Assembly (NCBI GenBank): GCA_023423795.1
Contig: JAFAEX010000157.1
Span: forward strand, 1-33,003
Direction of reading: 5' to 3'
DNA: 33,003 bases
Source: Chloroflexota bacterium
GTDB taxonomy: Bacteria; Chloroflexota; Chloroflexia; Thermomicrobiales; UBA6265
Shown here: piece after piece, positions 8,021 to 15,141 of the stretch
How the letters are laid out: every line of letters begins with the position of its first letter
How positions within the stretch are numbered: the first letter of the stretch is position 1
Notes under the pieces: model-generated
Database searches by the model: none
The model's input: only the letters and a program-made list of their open reading frames with translations
What the model was told of the DNA's origin: nothing
Made by a program: the position numbers and the translations under genes

Positions 8021-9358
8021 TTGAACGTCACGATATTCGGGAGCGGCTACGTCGGCCTCGTCACCGGGGCGTGCCTGGCCGAGGTCGGCAACGACGTCCT
8101 GTGCGTCGATATCGACCCGGTGCGGGTGGAGCGGCTGCGCGCGGGCGAGGTGCCGATCTTCGAGCCGGGCCTGCCGGAAATGGTCGAGCGCGGGCTGGAA
8201 TCGGACCGGCTCGCCTTTTCGACCGACCTCGCGGCGGGCGTCCACCACGGCGAGGTGCTGTTCGTCGCCGTCGGCACGCCCTCGGCCGACGACGGCGGGG
8301 CGGACCTGCGGGCCGTGCGCTCGGTGGCGGAGACGATCGGCGAGGCGATGACCAAGCCGAAGATCGTCGTCAACAAATCCACCGTCCCGGTCGGCACGGC
8401 GGACGAGGTGCGCGGCATCATCGCCGGGCGGCTGGCGGCGCGCGGGGTGGAGATCGGCTTCGACGTCGTCTCCAACCCGGAGTTCCTGCGCGAAGGGGCG
8501 GCGGTCGGCGATTTCATGCGGCCGGACCGCATCGTGGTCGGCAGCGACGACCCGCATTCGATCGAGGTGCTGCGCGAGTTGTACGCGCCGTTCAACCGCA
8601 GCCACGACCGGATGATCGTGATGGGGGTCCGCTCGGCGGAGTTCGCCAAATACGCCGCCAACGTGATGCTGGCGACGCGCATCTCGCTGATGAACGAGTT
8701 GGCCAATCTCGGCGAGCGGCTCGGCGTCGATATCGAGGAGGTCCGCGTCGGCATCGGCTCCGATCCGCGCATCGGCTATTCCTATCTGTATCCCGGCGCG
8801 GGGTACGGCGGCTCCTGCCTGCCGAAGGACGTGCGGGCGCTGGAGTGGACCGCCCGCCAGGCCGACTTCGACGCCGAGTTGCTGCGGGCCGTCGGCTCGG
8901 TCAACGACCGCCAGCGGCGCAGCCTGTTCGACAAGGTCGTCCGTCACTTCGGCCCGGACCTGTCCGGCAGGACGTTCGCGCTCTGGGGCCTGTCCTTCAA
9001 GCCGGACACCGACGACATGCGGGAAGCGCCCAGCCGCACGGTGATGGAGGCGCTCTGGGAAGCGGGAGCGGCGGTCCGCGCCTTCGACCCGGAGGCGATG
9101 GAGGAGACGGCCCGCATCTACGGCACGCGCCCGGACCTCGTGCTGTGCGAATCGCGGGAAGAGGCCTTGATCGGGGCCGACGCGCTGCTGGTGCTGACCG
9201 AATGGCGCGAGTTCCGCAGCCCGGACTTCGACGAGATCCGCGCCGCGCTGCGCCAGCCGGTGATCTTCGACGGCCGCAACATCTACGATCCCAAACGGAT
9301 GGCGCGCGAGGGATTCGTCTACTACGGCATCGGCCGTGGGACGGAATTGCCGGGATGA
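8021..9358 (+). CDS. ugd: UDP-glucose 6-dehydrogenase
   Basis: 445 residues. TTG at 8021 is preferred because GGGGG lies six bases before it and it begins exactly at the NVTIFGSGYVGL Rossmann strand; the earlier TTG at 7976 would add a basic, unconserved stretch. Key motifs are GSGYVG (7-12), VVNKSTVPVGT, SNPEFLREGAA (151-161), and the active-site Cys266 in GYGGSCLPKD (261-270), with a C-terminal LSFKPDTDDMREAPS. The enzyme oxidises UDP-glucose to UDP-glucuronate with two NAD+. It overlaps the downstream UDP-glucuronate 4-epimerase by four bases (ATGA), so the two are translationally coupled and should convert UDP-Glc to UDP-GalA. Confidence 0.95.
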   Translation: MNVTIFGSGYVGLVTGACLAEVGNDVLCVDIDPVRVERLRAGEVPIFEPGLPEMVERGLESDRLAFSTDLAAGVHHGEVLFVAVGTPSADDGGADLRAVRSVAETIGEAMTKPKIVVNKSTVPVGTADEVRGIIAGRLAARGVEIGFDVVSNPEFLREGAAVGDFMRPDRIVVGSDDPHSIEVLRELYAPFNRSHDRMIVMGVRSAEFAKYAANVMLATRISLMNELANLGERLGVDIEEVRVGIGSDPRIGYSYLYPGAGYGGSCLPKDVRALEWTARQADFDAELLRAVGSVNDRQRRSLFDKVVRHFGPDLSGRTFALWGLSFKPDTDDMREAPSRTVMEALWEAGAAVRAFDPEAMEETARIYGTRPDLVLCESREEALIGADALLVLTEWREFRSPDFDEIRAALRQPVIFDGRNIYDPKRMAREGFVYYGIGRGTELPG

Positions 9359-10362
9359 GGGTGCTGCTGACCGGCGCGGCGGGCTTCATCGGGTTCCACG
9401 TCGCCCAGCGGCTGCTGGCGCGCGGCGACGAGGTGATCGGGCTCGACAACCGCTCGCCGTACTACGACGTGGCGCTGAAGGACGCCCGGCTGGCGATCCT
9501 GCGGGACGCGCCGGGGTTTACCTTCCACGAGATGGACCTGGCCGACCGGCCGGCGGTCGCCGCGCTGTTCGAGGAGTCCGCGCCCGAGGCGGTCGTCCAC
9601 CTCGCGGCGCAGGCGGGGGTGCGCTACTCGCTGGAGAACCCGGCGGCCTACGTGGACGCCAACCTCGTCGGCTTCGTCAACGTGCTGGAAGGGTGCCGCC
9701 ACGGCAAGGTCGGGCACCTCGTCTACGCCTCGTCCAGTTCGGTCTACGGGGCGAACACCCGCGTGCCGTTCTCGACGGGTGACAGCGTCGATCACCCGGT
9801 CAGCCTCTACGCCGCGACGAAAAAGGCGAACGAGTTGCTGGCCCACTCCTACAGCCACCTGTTCGGGCTGCCGACGACCGGGCTGCGCTTCTTCACCGTG
9901 TACGGCCCGTGGGGCCGCCCGGACATGGCCTACTTCAAATTCACCGAGGCGATCCTCGCCGGGCGGCCGATCGACGTCTACGGCGAAGGTCGGATGCGTC
10001 GCGATTTCACGTACATCGACGACGTGGCCGACGCCGTCGTCCGCGTGCTGGACCGGCCGGCGACGCCCCACCCGGCGTGGTCGCCGGCCGACCCGGACCC
10101 GGCGACCAGTTCCGCGCCGTACCGGCTCTACAACATCGGCGGCAGCCGCCCGGTGGACCTGTCGCGCTTCATCGCGGTGCTGGAAGCGACGCTCGGCGTC
10201 TGCGCCGAGCAGAACCTGCTCCCGGCGCAGCCGGGGGACGTCGAGGCCACCTGGGCCGACGTCTCGGGACTGGAGGACGCCGTCGGGATCGTGCCGGAGA
10301 CGCCGATCGAGGAGGGGCTGGCGCGCTTCGTCGCCTGGTACCGGGATTATCACGGCATCTGA
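9355..10362 (+). CDS. UDP-glucuronate 4-epimerase-like NAD-dependent epimerase
   Basis: 335 residues. ATG at 9355 overlaps the dehydrogenase stop (ATGA). NAD-binding GAAGFIGFH (7-15), HLAAQAGVRYSLENP (82-96), SSSSVYGANTRVPF and the catalytic pair Y152/K156 (YAATKKANE) match the UDP-GlcA 4-epimerase branch, in which HLAAQAGVRYS and FFTVYGPWGRPDMA are characteristic. It probably makes UDP-galacturonate from the product of the preceding gene. Coupled translation with that gene supports this. A Pro/Asp-rich insert near residue 240 is slightly unusual. The remaining doubt is the exact sugar. Confidence 0.92.
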   Translation: MRVLLTGAAGFIGFHVAQRLLARGDEVIGLDNRSPYYDVALKDARLAILRDAPGFTFHEMDLADRPAVAALFEESAPEAVVHLAAQAGVRYSLENPAAYVDANLVGFVNVLEGCRHGKVGHLVYASSSSVYGANTRVPFSTGDSVDHPVSLYAATKKANELLAHSYSHLFGLPTTGLRFFTVYGPWGRPDMAYFKFTEAILAGRPIDVYGEGRMRRDFTYIDDVADAVVRVLDRPATPHPAWSPADPDPATSSAPYRLYNIGGSRPVDLSRFIAVLEATLGVCAEQNLLPAQPGDVEATWADVSGLEDAVGIVPETPIEEGLARFVAWYRDYHGI

Positions 10363-10414
10363 ACGCGCCGGACTCCCCCTGCATCGTCGCGCCGGATCGG
10401 CCCGGTTGCGCCGA

Positions 10415-10443
10415 TTGACAACCCGGTGCGGCAGCCAGAGGAT
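10415..10443 (+). promoter_or_regulatory. Candidate sigma-70 promoter of the PPOX-family gene
   Basis: A consensus -35, TTGACA at 10415-10420, is followed after 17 bases by GAGGAT at 10438-10443 as a weak -10, 51 bases before the ATG at 10495. Confidence 0.5.
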
Positions 10444-10494
10444 TGGTCAGCACGCACATGTCGAACGATTGGCGCGAGAGGGAAGGCAAGGCCC

Positions 10495-11151
10495 ATGGTC
10501 GAGGTTGCGGAATCCATCGACGTGACGGAGCGGTTGCGGGCGCACGAGGTGACGTCGCTGGAGCAATTGCACGTCATCAACGGCGAGCCGAGCCCGGAGA
10601 TCCTTTCCAAGCACACCGACTACCTGACGCCGCTGCTGTGCAAGTACATCGAGGCATCGCCGTTCTTCCTGCTGGCGACGGCCGACGCCGCGGGCAACTG
10701 CGACGTTTCGCCGCGCGGCGACCCGCCGGGCGCGGTGCTGGTGCTGGACGAGCGCACGATCGCGCTGCCGGACCGGCTCGGCAACCGGCGCGGGGACGGC
10801 CACCGCAACGTGCTGGAAAACCCGCACGTCGGCCTGCTCTTCGTCGTTCCGAACGTCGATGAGTCGGTACGCGTCAACGGCCGCGCGTTCCTGACGACGG
10901 AACCCGACCTGCTCGACCGGCTGTCCCAGCGCGGACGTGCGCCCAAACTCGCGGTCGTCGTCGAGATCGACGAGGTCTACGTCCACTGCGCGCGCTCGTT
11001 CCTGCGCGCGGGGATGTGGAAGCCGGAGACCTGGCCGAACCCGGACGACGTGCCGACGCTGGCGGCGATGATGCGGGAGCAGAAGGGCCTGCCGCCGCCG
11101 GACGAGTCGAAGGGCAAGCGGCAGGAGGCGTACCGCTCGACGCTGTACTAG
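10495..11151 (+). CDS. Pyridoxamine 5'-phosphate oxidase-like FMN-binding protein (MSMEG_1061-like)
   Basis: 218 residues. ATG at 10495 follows an AAGG and is set by the TTGACA promoter upstream. The split-barrel flavin fold shows in FFLLATADAAGNCDVSPRGDPPG (57-79), LPDRLGNRRGDGHRNVLENPHVGLLF (91-116) and VRVNGRAFLT (126-134). EVYVHCARSFLRAGMW near the C-terminus is the signature of the subfamily usually named after MSMEG_1061. Such proteins bind FMN or a related flavin cofactor; substrates are largely unknown and they are not the PdxH biosynthetic enzyme. The gene appears monocistronic, followed by a 693-base repeat-rich gap. Confidence 0.88.
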   Translation: MVEVAESIDVTERLRAHEVTSLEQLHVINGEPSPEILSKHTDYLTPLLCKYIEASPFFLLATADAAGNCDVSPRGDPPGAVLVLDERTIALPDRLGNRRGDGHRNVLENPHVGLLFVVPNVDESVRVNGRAFLTTEPDLLDRLSQRGRAPKLAVVVEIDEVYVHCARSFLRAGMWKPETWPNPDDVPTLAAMMREQKGLPPPDESKGKRQEAYRSTLY

Positions 11152-11207
11152 CGGTCGTGCCCCGGAACCGCGCCGCCGTTGCCCAACTCGTCATCTCGAG
11201 ACCCATC

Positions 11208-11291
11208 GTCATCCCGAGCCTGTCGAAGGATCTCGTTGTCTTCTCGACTCCTCGACTCGCACACGAGATCCCTCGACAGGCTCGGGATGAC
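11208..11291. repeat. Family A inverted repeat (GTCATCCCGAG type), copy 1
   Basis: The 29-base arms, starting with GTCATCCCGAGCCTGTCGA, pair with only one mismatch. The loop contains TTCTCGACTCCTCGACT. A second copy with the same arms and loop is at 26698-26788, 15 kb away. It is noncoding and could form a long RNA hairpin. Confidence 0.88.
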
Positions 11292-11361
11292 GGGGCGGAC
11301 GATCCTGTATCGCGCGCCCGGAAAATGTGCCGGGGCCTGGAGCAGTCGCAGACCATCCGGG

Positions 11362-11377
11362 GATGATGGCGGTTGCC
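11362..11377 (+). repeat. Family B arm, single
   Basis: GATGATGGCGGTTGCC, identical to the left arm at 2914-2929, preceded in both places by CCGG. Confidence 0.75.
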
Positions 11378-11408
11378 ATTCGTTACCGACGCCAGGAGAT
11401 GCCCGGGG

Positions 11409-11565
11409 GATGATGGAGATTGCCAAATCAGTCCGGGTATCGGTCGGGCGGGCGCGATGAATCGCGCCCCTACAGCGGGGCAGGGCCGACGCAGGGTGTA
11501 GGGGCGCGATTCATCGCGCCCGCCGGTCGCCGGGTGTCCGCATCAACCAGGCAAACGCCATCATC
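11409..11565. repeat. Family B composite element, copy 2
   Basis: The left arm is GATGATGGAGATTGCC followed by AAAT (11409-11428); the right arm GGCAAACGCCATCATC is at 11550-11565. They pair imperfectly. The interior holds a perfect 25-bp inverted repeat, 11450-11474 with 11497-11521, each arm of which is itself a GCGCGAT palindrome. The module set resembles that at 2914-3105, but in a different order. Confidence 0.8.
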
Positions 11566-11844
11566 GCTCCTGCCCGGCCCGTGCGCGGACAACGGTCGTG
11601 CCTTCATCTCCCACGGGGACCCGGGAGCGCGTGTCACGACCTGTTCCGCCGTCTTCCCGGCCGAGATCGCGGGTTGGGTACAGTCGGCAGGATTCTGAAA
11701 TAGGCTCCTGGCCGGACGCGCCTACCCGGTATCGACAGGCCACCCACCGTCTCGTACTTCCCTGAGTCCCTGGCGGTCCGAGCGCGGGCCGCCACGACGC
11801 CGCTCGACACGCGCCCGCCGGCATTCACCCGGCGGGCGCCGGAT

Positions 11845-13113
11845 GTGCCCGTGACCGACGCTCCCTCGACCACGGCGAACAGGGGCGTGCTGCGGTGGCT
11901 GCTGCCGGCGGACGCCAGCCCGGATGCCGCCATCCTGCTGGCAGCCCGCGGCATCCGCGCCTTCGGCGACGGGTTCGTCAGCGTGCTGCTGCCGCTGCAC
12001 CTGGTGGCGCTCGGGTTCGGCGCCTTCCGCGTCGGCGCGGTGGCGACGGCGACGCTGCTCGGGTCGGCCGTGCTGACGCTGCTGATCGGCTTCGTCGCCT
12101 ACCGGGTCGGGCGGCGGTCGCTGCTGCTGCGGGCATCGCTGCTGATGGTCGCCACCGGGATCGGCTTCGCCGTCGCCCACGAGTTCTGGCCGCTGCTGCT
12201 CGTCGCCTTCGTCGGCACCATCAACCCGTCGTCCGGCGATGTCAGCGTCTTCCTGCCGACGGAGCAGGCGCTGCTGACGCGCACCGTCCCCGACCGGGAA
12301 CGGACGGCGCTGTTTGCCCGCTACAGCCTGATCGGCTCCCTCGCCGGGGCGTTCGGCGCGCTCGGCGCGGGGCTGCCGGACCTCCTTGCAGACCGGGCCG
12401 GGGTGCCGTTCGGCCGCGCGCTGGACGGCATGTTCCTCCTGTACGCGCTGCTCGGGGTCGTCGCGTTCCTGCTCTACCGCGGTCTCTCGCCGGCGATCGA
12501 GCCGGGCGAGGATGCGCCGGTCACGCCGCTCGGGCCGTCGCGAAGCCGGGTCATCAAACTGGCGGCGTTGTTCAGCATCGACTCGTTCGGGAGCGGGCTG
12601 GTCACCCAGTCGCTGCTGGCGCTGTGGCTGTTCCAGCGGTTCGGCATCTCGGCGGCGACCGCCGGGGCGGTGTTCTTCTGGACCGGGTTGCTGTCGGCAT
12701 TCTCGGCCCTCGCGTCGGCGCGGGTCGCCCGCCGCATCGGGCTGCTGAACACCGCCGTCTTCACCCACTTGCCGGCGAACCTGCTGCTGGCGCTCGCGCC
12801 GTTCATGCCGACCGCTGGCACGGCGATCGCCTGCCTGCTGGCGCGCAGCGCGCTGTCGCAGATGGACGTGCCGGTGCGGACCTCCTACGTGATGGCGGTG
12901 GTTACGCCGCCGGAACGGCCGGCGGCGGCCAGCGTCACCGCGGTGCCGAAGAGTCTCGCCTCCGCGGCCGGGCCGCTGATCGCGGGAGGGTTGCTGGCCG
13001 CCTCGCCGTTCGGCTGGTCGCTGGTGGCGGCGGGCGCGCTCAAGGGCGCCTACGACCTGCTGCTGCTCGCGAACTTCCGCTCCGTGCGCCCGCCCGAGGA
13101 GGCCGGACGCTGA
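11845..13113 (+). CDS. Major facilitator superfamily transporter
   Basis: 422 residues; GTG at 11845, or a second GTG two codons on. About twelve hydrophobic helices are visible. Between helices 2 and 3, GFVAYRVGRRSLLL matches the MFS loop G-x-x-x-D-R-x-G-R-[RK] with D replaced by Y. The C-terminal half opens after a hydrophilic middle (about residues 212-232, EPGEDAPVTPLGPSRSR) and carries a related SARVARRIGLL loop. Substrate is unknown; the fold is generally a proton-coupled exporter or importer. A 160-base leader and two weak -10 candidates suggest its own promoter. It could form a unit with the DegT-like gene, but a palindrome-bearing 222-base gap lies between them. Confidence 0.88.
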   Translation: MPVTDAPSTTANRGVLRWLLPADASPDAAILLAARGIRAFGDGFVSVLLPLHLVALGFGAFRVGAVATATLLGSAVLTLLIGFVAYRVGRRSLLLRASLLMVATGIGFAVAHEFWPLLLVAFVGTINPSSGDVSVFLPTEQALLTRTVPDRERTALFARYSLIGSLAGAFGALGAGLPDLLADRAGVPFGRALDGMFLLYALLGVVAFLLYRGLSPAIEPGEDAPVTPLGPSRSRVIKLAALFSIDSFGSGLVTQSLLALWLFQRFGISAATAGAVFFWTGLLSAFSALASARVARRIGLLNTAVFTHLPANLLLALAPFMPTAGTAIACLLARSALSQMDVPVRTSYVMAVVTPPERPAAASVTAVPKSLASAAGPLIAGGLLAASPFGWSLVAAGALKGAYDLLLLANFRSVRPPEEAGR

Positions 13114-13133
13114 CGATCTTCGGAGCAGCATGC

Positions 13134-13228
13134 CGACCCAACCTTGCACGTTCCCCAAATTCCGACTACGGTAGTCGGAATTACGACGCGCGCGAGCATC
13201 GTGTTCGGCCCAACCGCTGGTTGGGTCG
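13134..13228. repeat. Nested palindromic module
   Basis: The outer arms CGACCCAACC (13134-13143) and GGTTGGGTCG (13219-13228) are perfect complements. Inside is a 25-base near-perfect palindrome, AATTCCGACTAC-G-GTAGTCGGAATT (13158-13182), and the right arm also forms CCCAACC-GCT-GGTTGGG (13209-13225). It is AT-richer than its surroundings. It could be another interspersed repeat type or an operator for the flanking genes. Confidence 0.7.
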
Positions 13229-13335
13229 CCGCGCGGGTGCGCGAATCGAGGAAATGGAGAACGGTTATGCCGTGGGACCGGATGACCTGGGAGGACCGCT
13301 GGCTGGGCGGATTCTGAACGCTCGGCGTCGAGGAA

Positions 13336-14475
13336 ATGCAGCCGGTCCGGTCTGCAGACTACCCCACCCACCCGTCGCTTTCGTCGCTGCTGACGCTGCC
13401 CGATGACGCCTTCGTCGGGGATGCCTCGCCGGCAGAGGCCCACGCGGCCTGGGCCGACTACACCGGCTGGCGCGGACCGCTGGTGGCGGTCGCCGATCCC
13501 AACCGCGCCCGCCGCCTGCTGATGGAGGCGGTCGGCATCGAGCCCGGCCAGCGCGTCGGCATCCCCGCCCACACCCGCCGCTTCCTGTCCGAAGCGGTCA
13601 AGCGCGCCGGCGGCAAACCCGCCTTCATCGAACTGGCGGACGACCTCGGGTTCGCGCCGGATTCGCCGGGGCTGGCCGACCTCGCGCTGGTCTGGGCGCA
13701 ACCGGTCGGCGGCATGGCCCCGCCCGACGCACCGCCCGGGGCGATCATGTTCGTCGATCACGGGCTCACCCTGCCCGCGCCGATGTCCGGCCCCGACGCG
13801 GCGCTTCCGGGCGCGGCGACGCTGTGGGGCATGCACCTGTCGCCCGACCAGCGCGAAAGCGGCGTGCTGGTGGCCTTTGCCGACGCGGCGCTGGCCGAGC
13901 GGTTCGCGGCGCTGCTGTCCGATGAGGACCGCCCGGACCCGGCGCGCTCGCTGGCCCAGGCGCGACGCCTTGCCGGCGCGGATGGCCTCGCCGCCCGGCA
14001 ACTCGCCGCCGATCGCGACATCCGCTTCGGGATGGAAGCGGGCGCGGGGCTGCCGATGGCCGATCGGGCCGACGGCGCGCTGCCCTTCGGCGTGCCCGTC
14101 CGCATTCCGGACGAGGCCGACATGGCGACGTTCGTCTCCTACGTCCGCAACGAACTCGTCGATCTGGACTGGCTGCCGGAGGTGCAGCCGATGTTCTACG
14201 TCGCGTTCCAGGTCACCCGCGACGCGGCGCTCACCCGGCGCAGCGCCGAACGGTTGGCGCGGTGGGTGATGTCGCCGGTCGGCCCGGATTTCGTCGAGGA
14301 CGAAGTCGTGCACGCCGTGCTGGGCCAGTTGAAGGCGGCCGAGTACACGGGGGTCCGCTGGTTCACCAACCCGGGCCGGGCGCGCTGGTACGCGGAGATG
14401 CTGGTCGAGTGGTACGGCCCGGACCACGACGCCTACCACCCGGCGTTCGAGATCACGGTGGCGGCGAAGGAGTAG
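13336..14475 (+). CDS. DegT/DnrJ aminotransferase-fold protein without the PLP lysine
   Basis: 379 residues from ATG at 13336. Residues 50-105 read like the start of a DegT/DnrJ/EryC1 aminotransferase: an Ala/Leu-rich helix, GIEPGQRVGIPAHTRRFLSEAVKRAGGKPAFIELADD, corresponding to the usual GIGPGDEVIVPxxTFxATxxAxxxxGAxPVFVD. FVDHGLTLPAPM (139-150) occupies the place of the EDxAQxxGA motif, and GMHLSPDQRESGVLV (165-179) that of the SFHxxKxxTTGEGG lysine loop. No lysine occurs between K94 and K332, so the Schiff-base residue is missing. The C-terminal third is unlike known aminotransferases. It is probably a non-catalytic or repurposed member; the assignment is by eye and moderate. Confidence 0.55.
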   Translation: MQPVRSADYPTHPSLSSLLTLPDDAFVGDASPAEAHAAWADYTGWRGPLVAVADPNRARRLLMEAVGIEPGQRVGIPAHTRRFLSEAVKRAGGKPAFIELADDLGFAPDSPGLADLALVWAQPVGGMAPPDAPPGAIMFVDHGLTLPAPMSGPDAALPGAATLWGMHLSPDQRESGVLVAFADAALAERFAALLSDEDRPDPARSLAQARRLAGADGLAARQLAADRDIRFGMEAGAGLPMADRADGALPFGVPVRIPDEADMATFVSYVRNELVDLDWLPEVQPMFYVAFQVTRDAALTRRSAERLARWVMSPVGPDFVEDEVVHAVLGQLKAAEYTGVRWFTNPGRARWYAEMLVEWYGPDHDAYHPAFEITVAAKE

Positions 14476-14479
14476 CCGG

Positions 14480-14513
14480 CGGCGCATCGGCCCCGCGCGG
14501 GGTCGATGCGCCG
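14480..14513 (+). terminator. Strong hairpin terminator after the DegT-like gene
   Basis: A 15-bp stem with one G-T wobble (14480-14494 with 14499-14513) closes a GCGC loop, starting five bases after the stop. No T-run follows. Confidence 0.65.
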
Positions 14514-14581
14514 GGGTACACCCGGGTGGAGGGCGTCCTCACGCGCCGTGGCGGGTGAGGCGGCGAGTTGGCATGGGCCTC

Positions 14582-14752
14582 ATACGAAATCCGGCTGATC
14601 GGTGCGCGCATCCGTTCGCCGTTCGCAGGGGAGGGACCCGTGCCCTCCCGTGCTCGGGGCCACGAACGGACGAGGGAGGGCACGGGTCCCTCCCCTGCGA
14701 ACGCATGTCGCCACGCGCAGGCGCAACAGTAGCGATTAGCCGGATTCGGTAT
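14582..14752. repeat. Family C compound inverted-repeat element
   Basis: The outer arms (14582-14601 with 14733-14752) pair at 17 of 20 positions around ATCCGGCT. The inner arms (14620-14649 with 14674-14703) are perfect over 30 bases and start CGTTCGCAGGGGAGGG. The 24-base centre contains CACGAACGGACG. It has no coding potential. Its 171-base size, nested arms and related copies nearby resemble a MITE-like element. Confidence 0.8.
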
Positions 14753-14782
14753 TACGCTGGTTCACCAGCCCCTGACGCCGCG

Positions 14783-14867
14783 CGTTCGGAGGAGAGGGCC
14801 GGCGGTCTCCCGAGCCCGAAACCGCGAACGGACGCGGCAGGACGCCGAGTCCTCCCCCCTACGGACG
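14783..14867. repeat. Diverged second copy of the family C inner repeat
   Basis: This segment keeps the order seen at 14620-14703: CGTTCGGAGGAGAGGG, CTCCCG, then CGAACGGACG and GTCCTCCCCCC with ACGGACG. The arms no longer pair perfectly. It lies 31 bases after the outer repeat of the first copy. Confidence 0.5.
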
Positions 14868-15141
14868 AGGGACAGGGCACCGCACCGAGCGACCCGAGTT
14901 CGCATCAACAGGCGCGGCGGCGGCCCATCGGCAACCATCGCCGCGGCCGCCATCCCGACCCATGCCGCACCGGCGAAGCGTGGATGGCCCGGAGCCGGGC
15001 TTACGGGATGCCGACGGCGGCATCCGTGAACCGAGCCGAGGGCCAGGACGTCGACGCGTCACCCCGATGCGCGGTTCGGCCCCTCCGCAGGCCGTGTTCG
15101 CGCCGCCGTCCTGCCCACCGCCCTGCTGCCTGCCCTGTCGT

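Larger units (their letters stand above)
11152..11844. other. 693-base intergenic region filled with nested inverted repeats
   Basis: No believable gene. From left to right it has a family A inverted repeat (11208-11291), a family B arm (11362-11377), and a family B pair (11409-11428 with 11550-11565) enclosing a 25-bp perfect inverted repeat of GCGCGAT type (11450-11474 with 11497-11521). The last 280 bases carry TACAGT (11679-11684) and TAGGCT (11701-11706), possible -10 sites for the transporter gene. Confidence 0.85.
14476..15141. other. 666-base region between convergent genes
   Basis: No supportable gene. It contains the terminator at 14480-14513, a compound inverted repeat at 14582-14752 and a diverged second copy at 14783-14867. 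The last 270 bases show no clear structure. Confidence 0.8.

Noticed and set aside
11722..14487. A 921-codon open frame on the minus strand opposite the MFS and DegT-like genes
   Set aside because: It is rich in Arg, Gly, His and Gln with no domain pattern or membrane logic, and is a phase shadow of high-GC + strand genes that show clear family motifs or start signals.
14582..14752. Insertion sequence with transposase
   Set aside because: The element has long inverted repeats but only about 170 bases and no reading frame with transposase residues; it is treated as a nonautonomous repeat.
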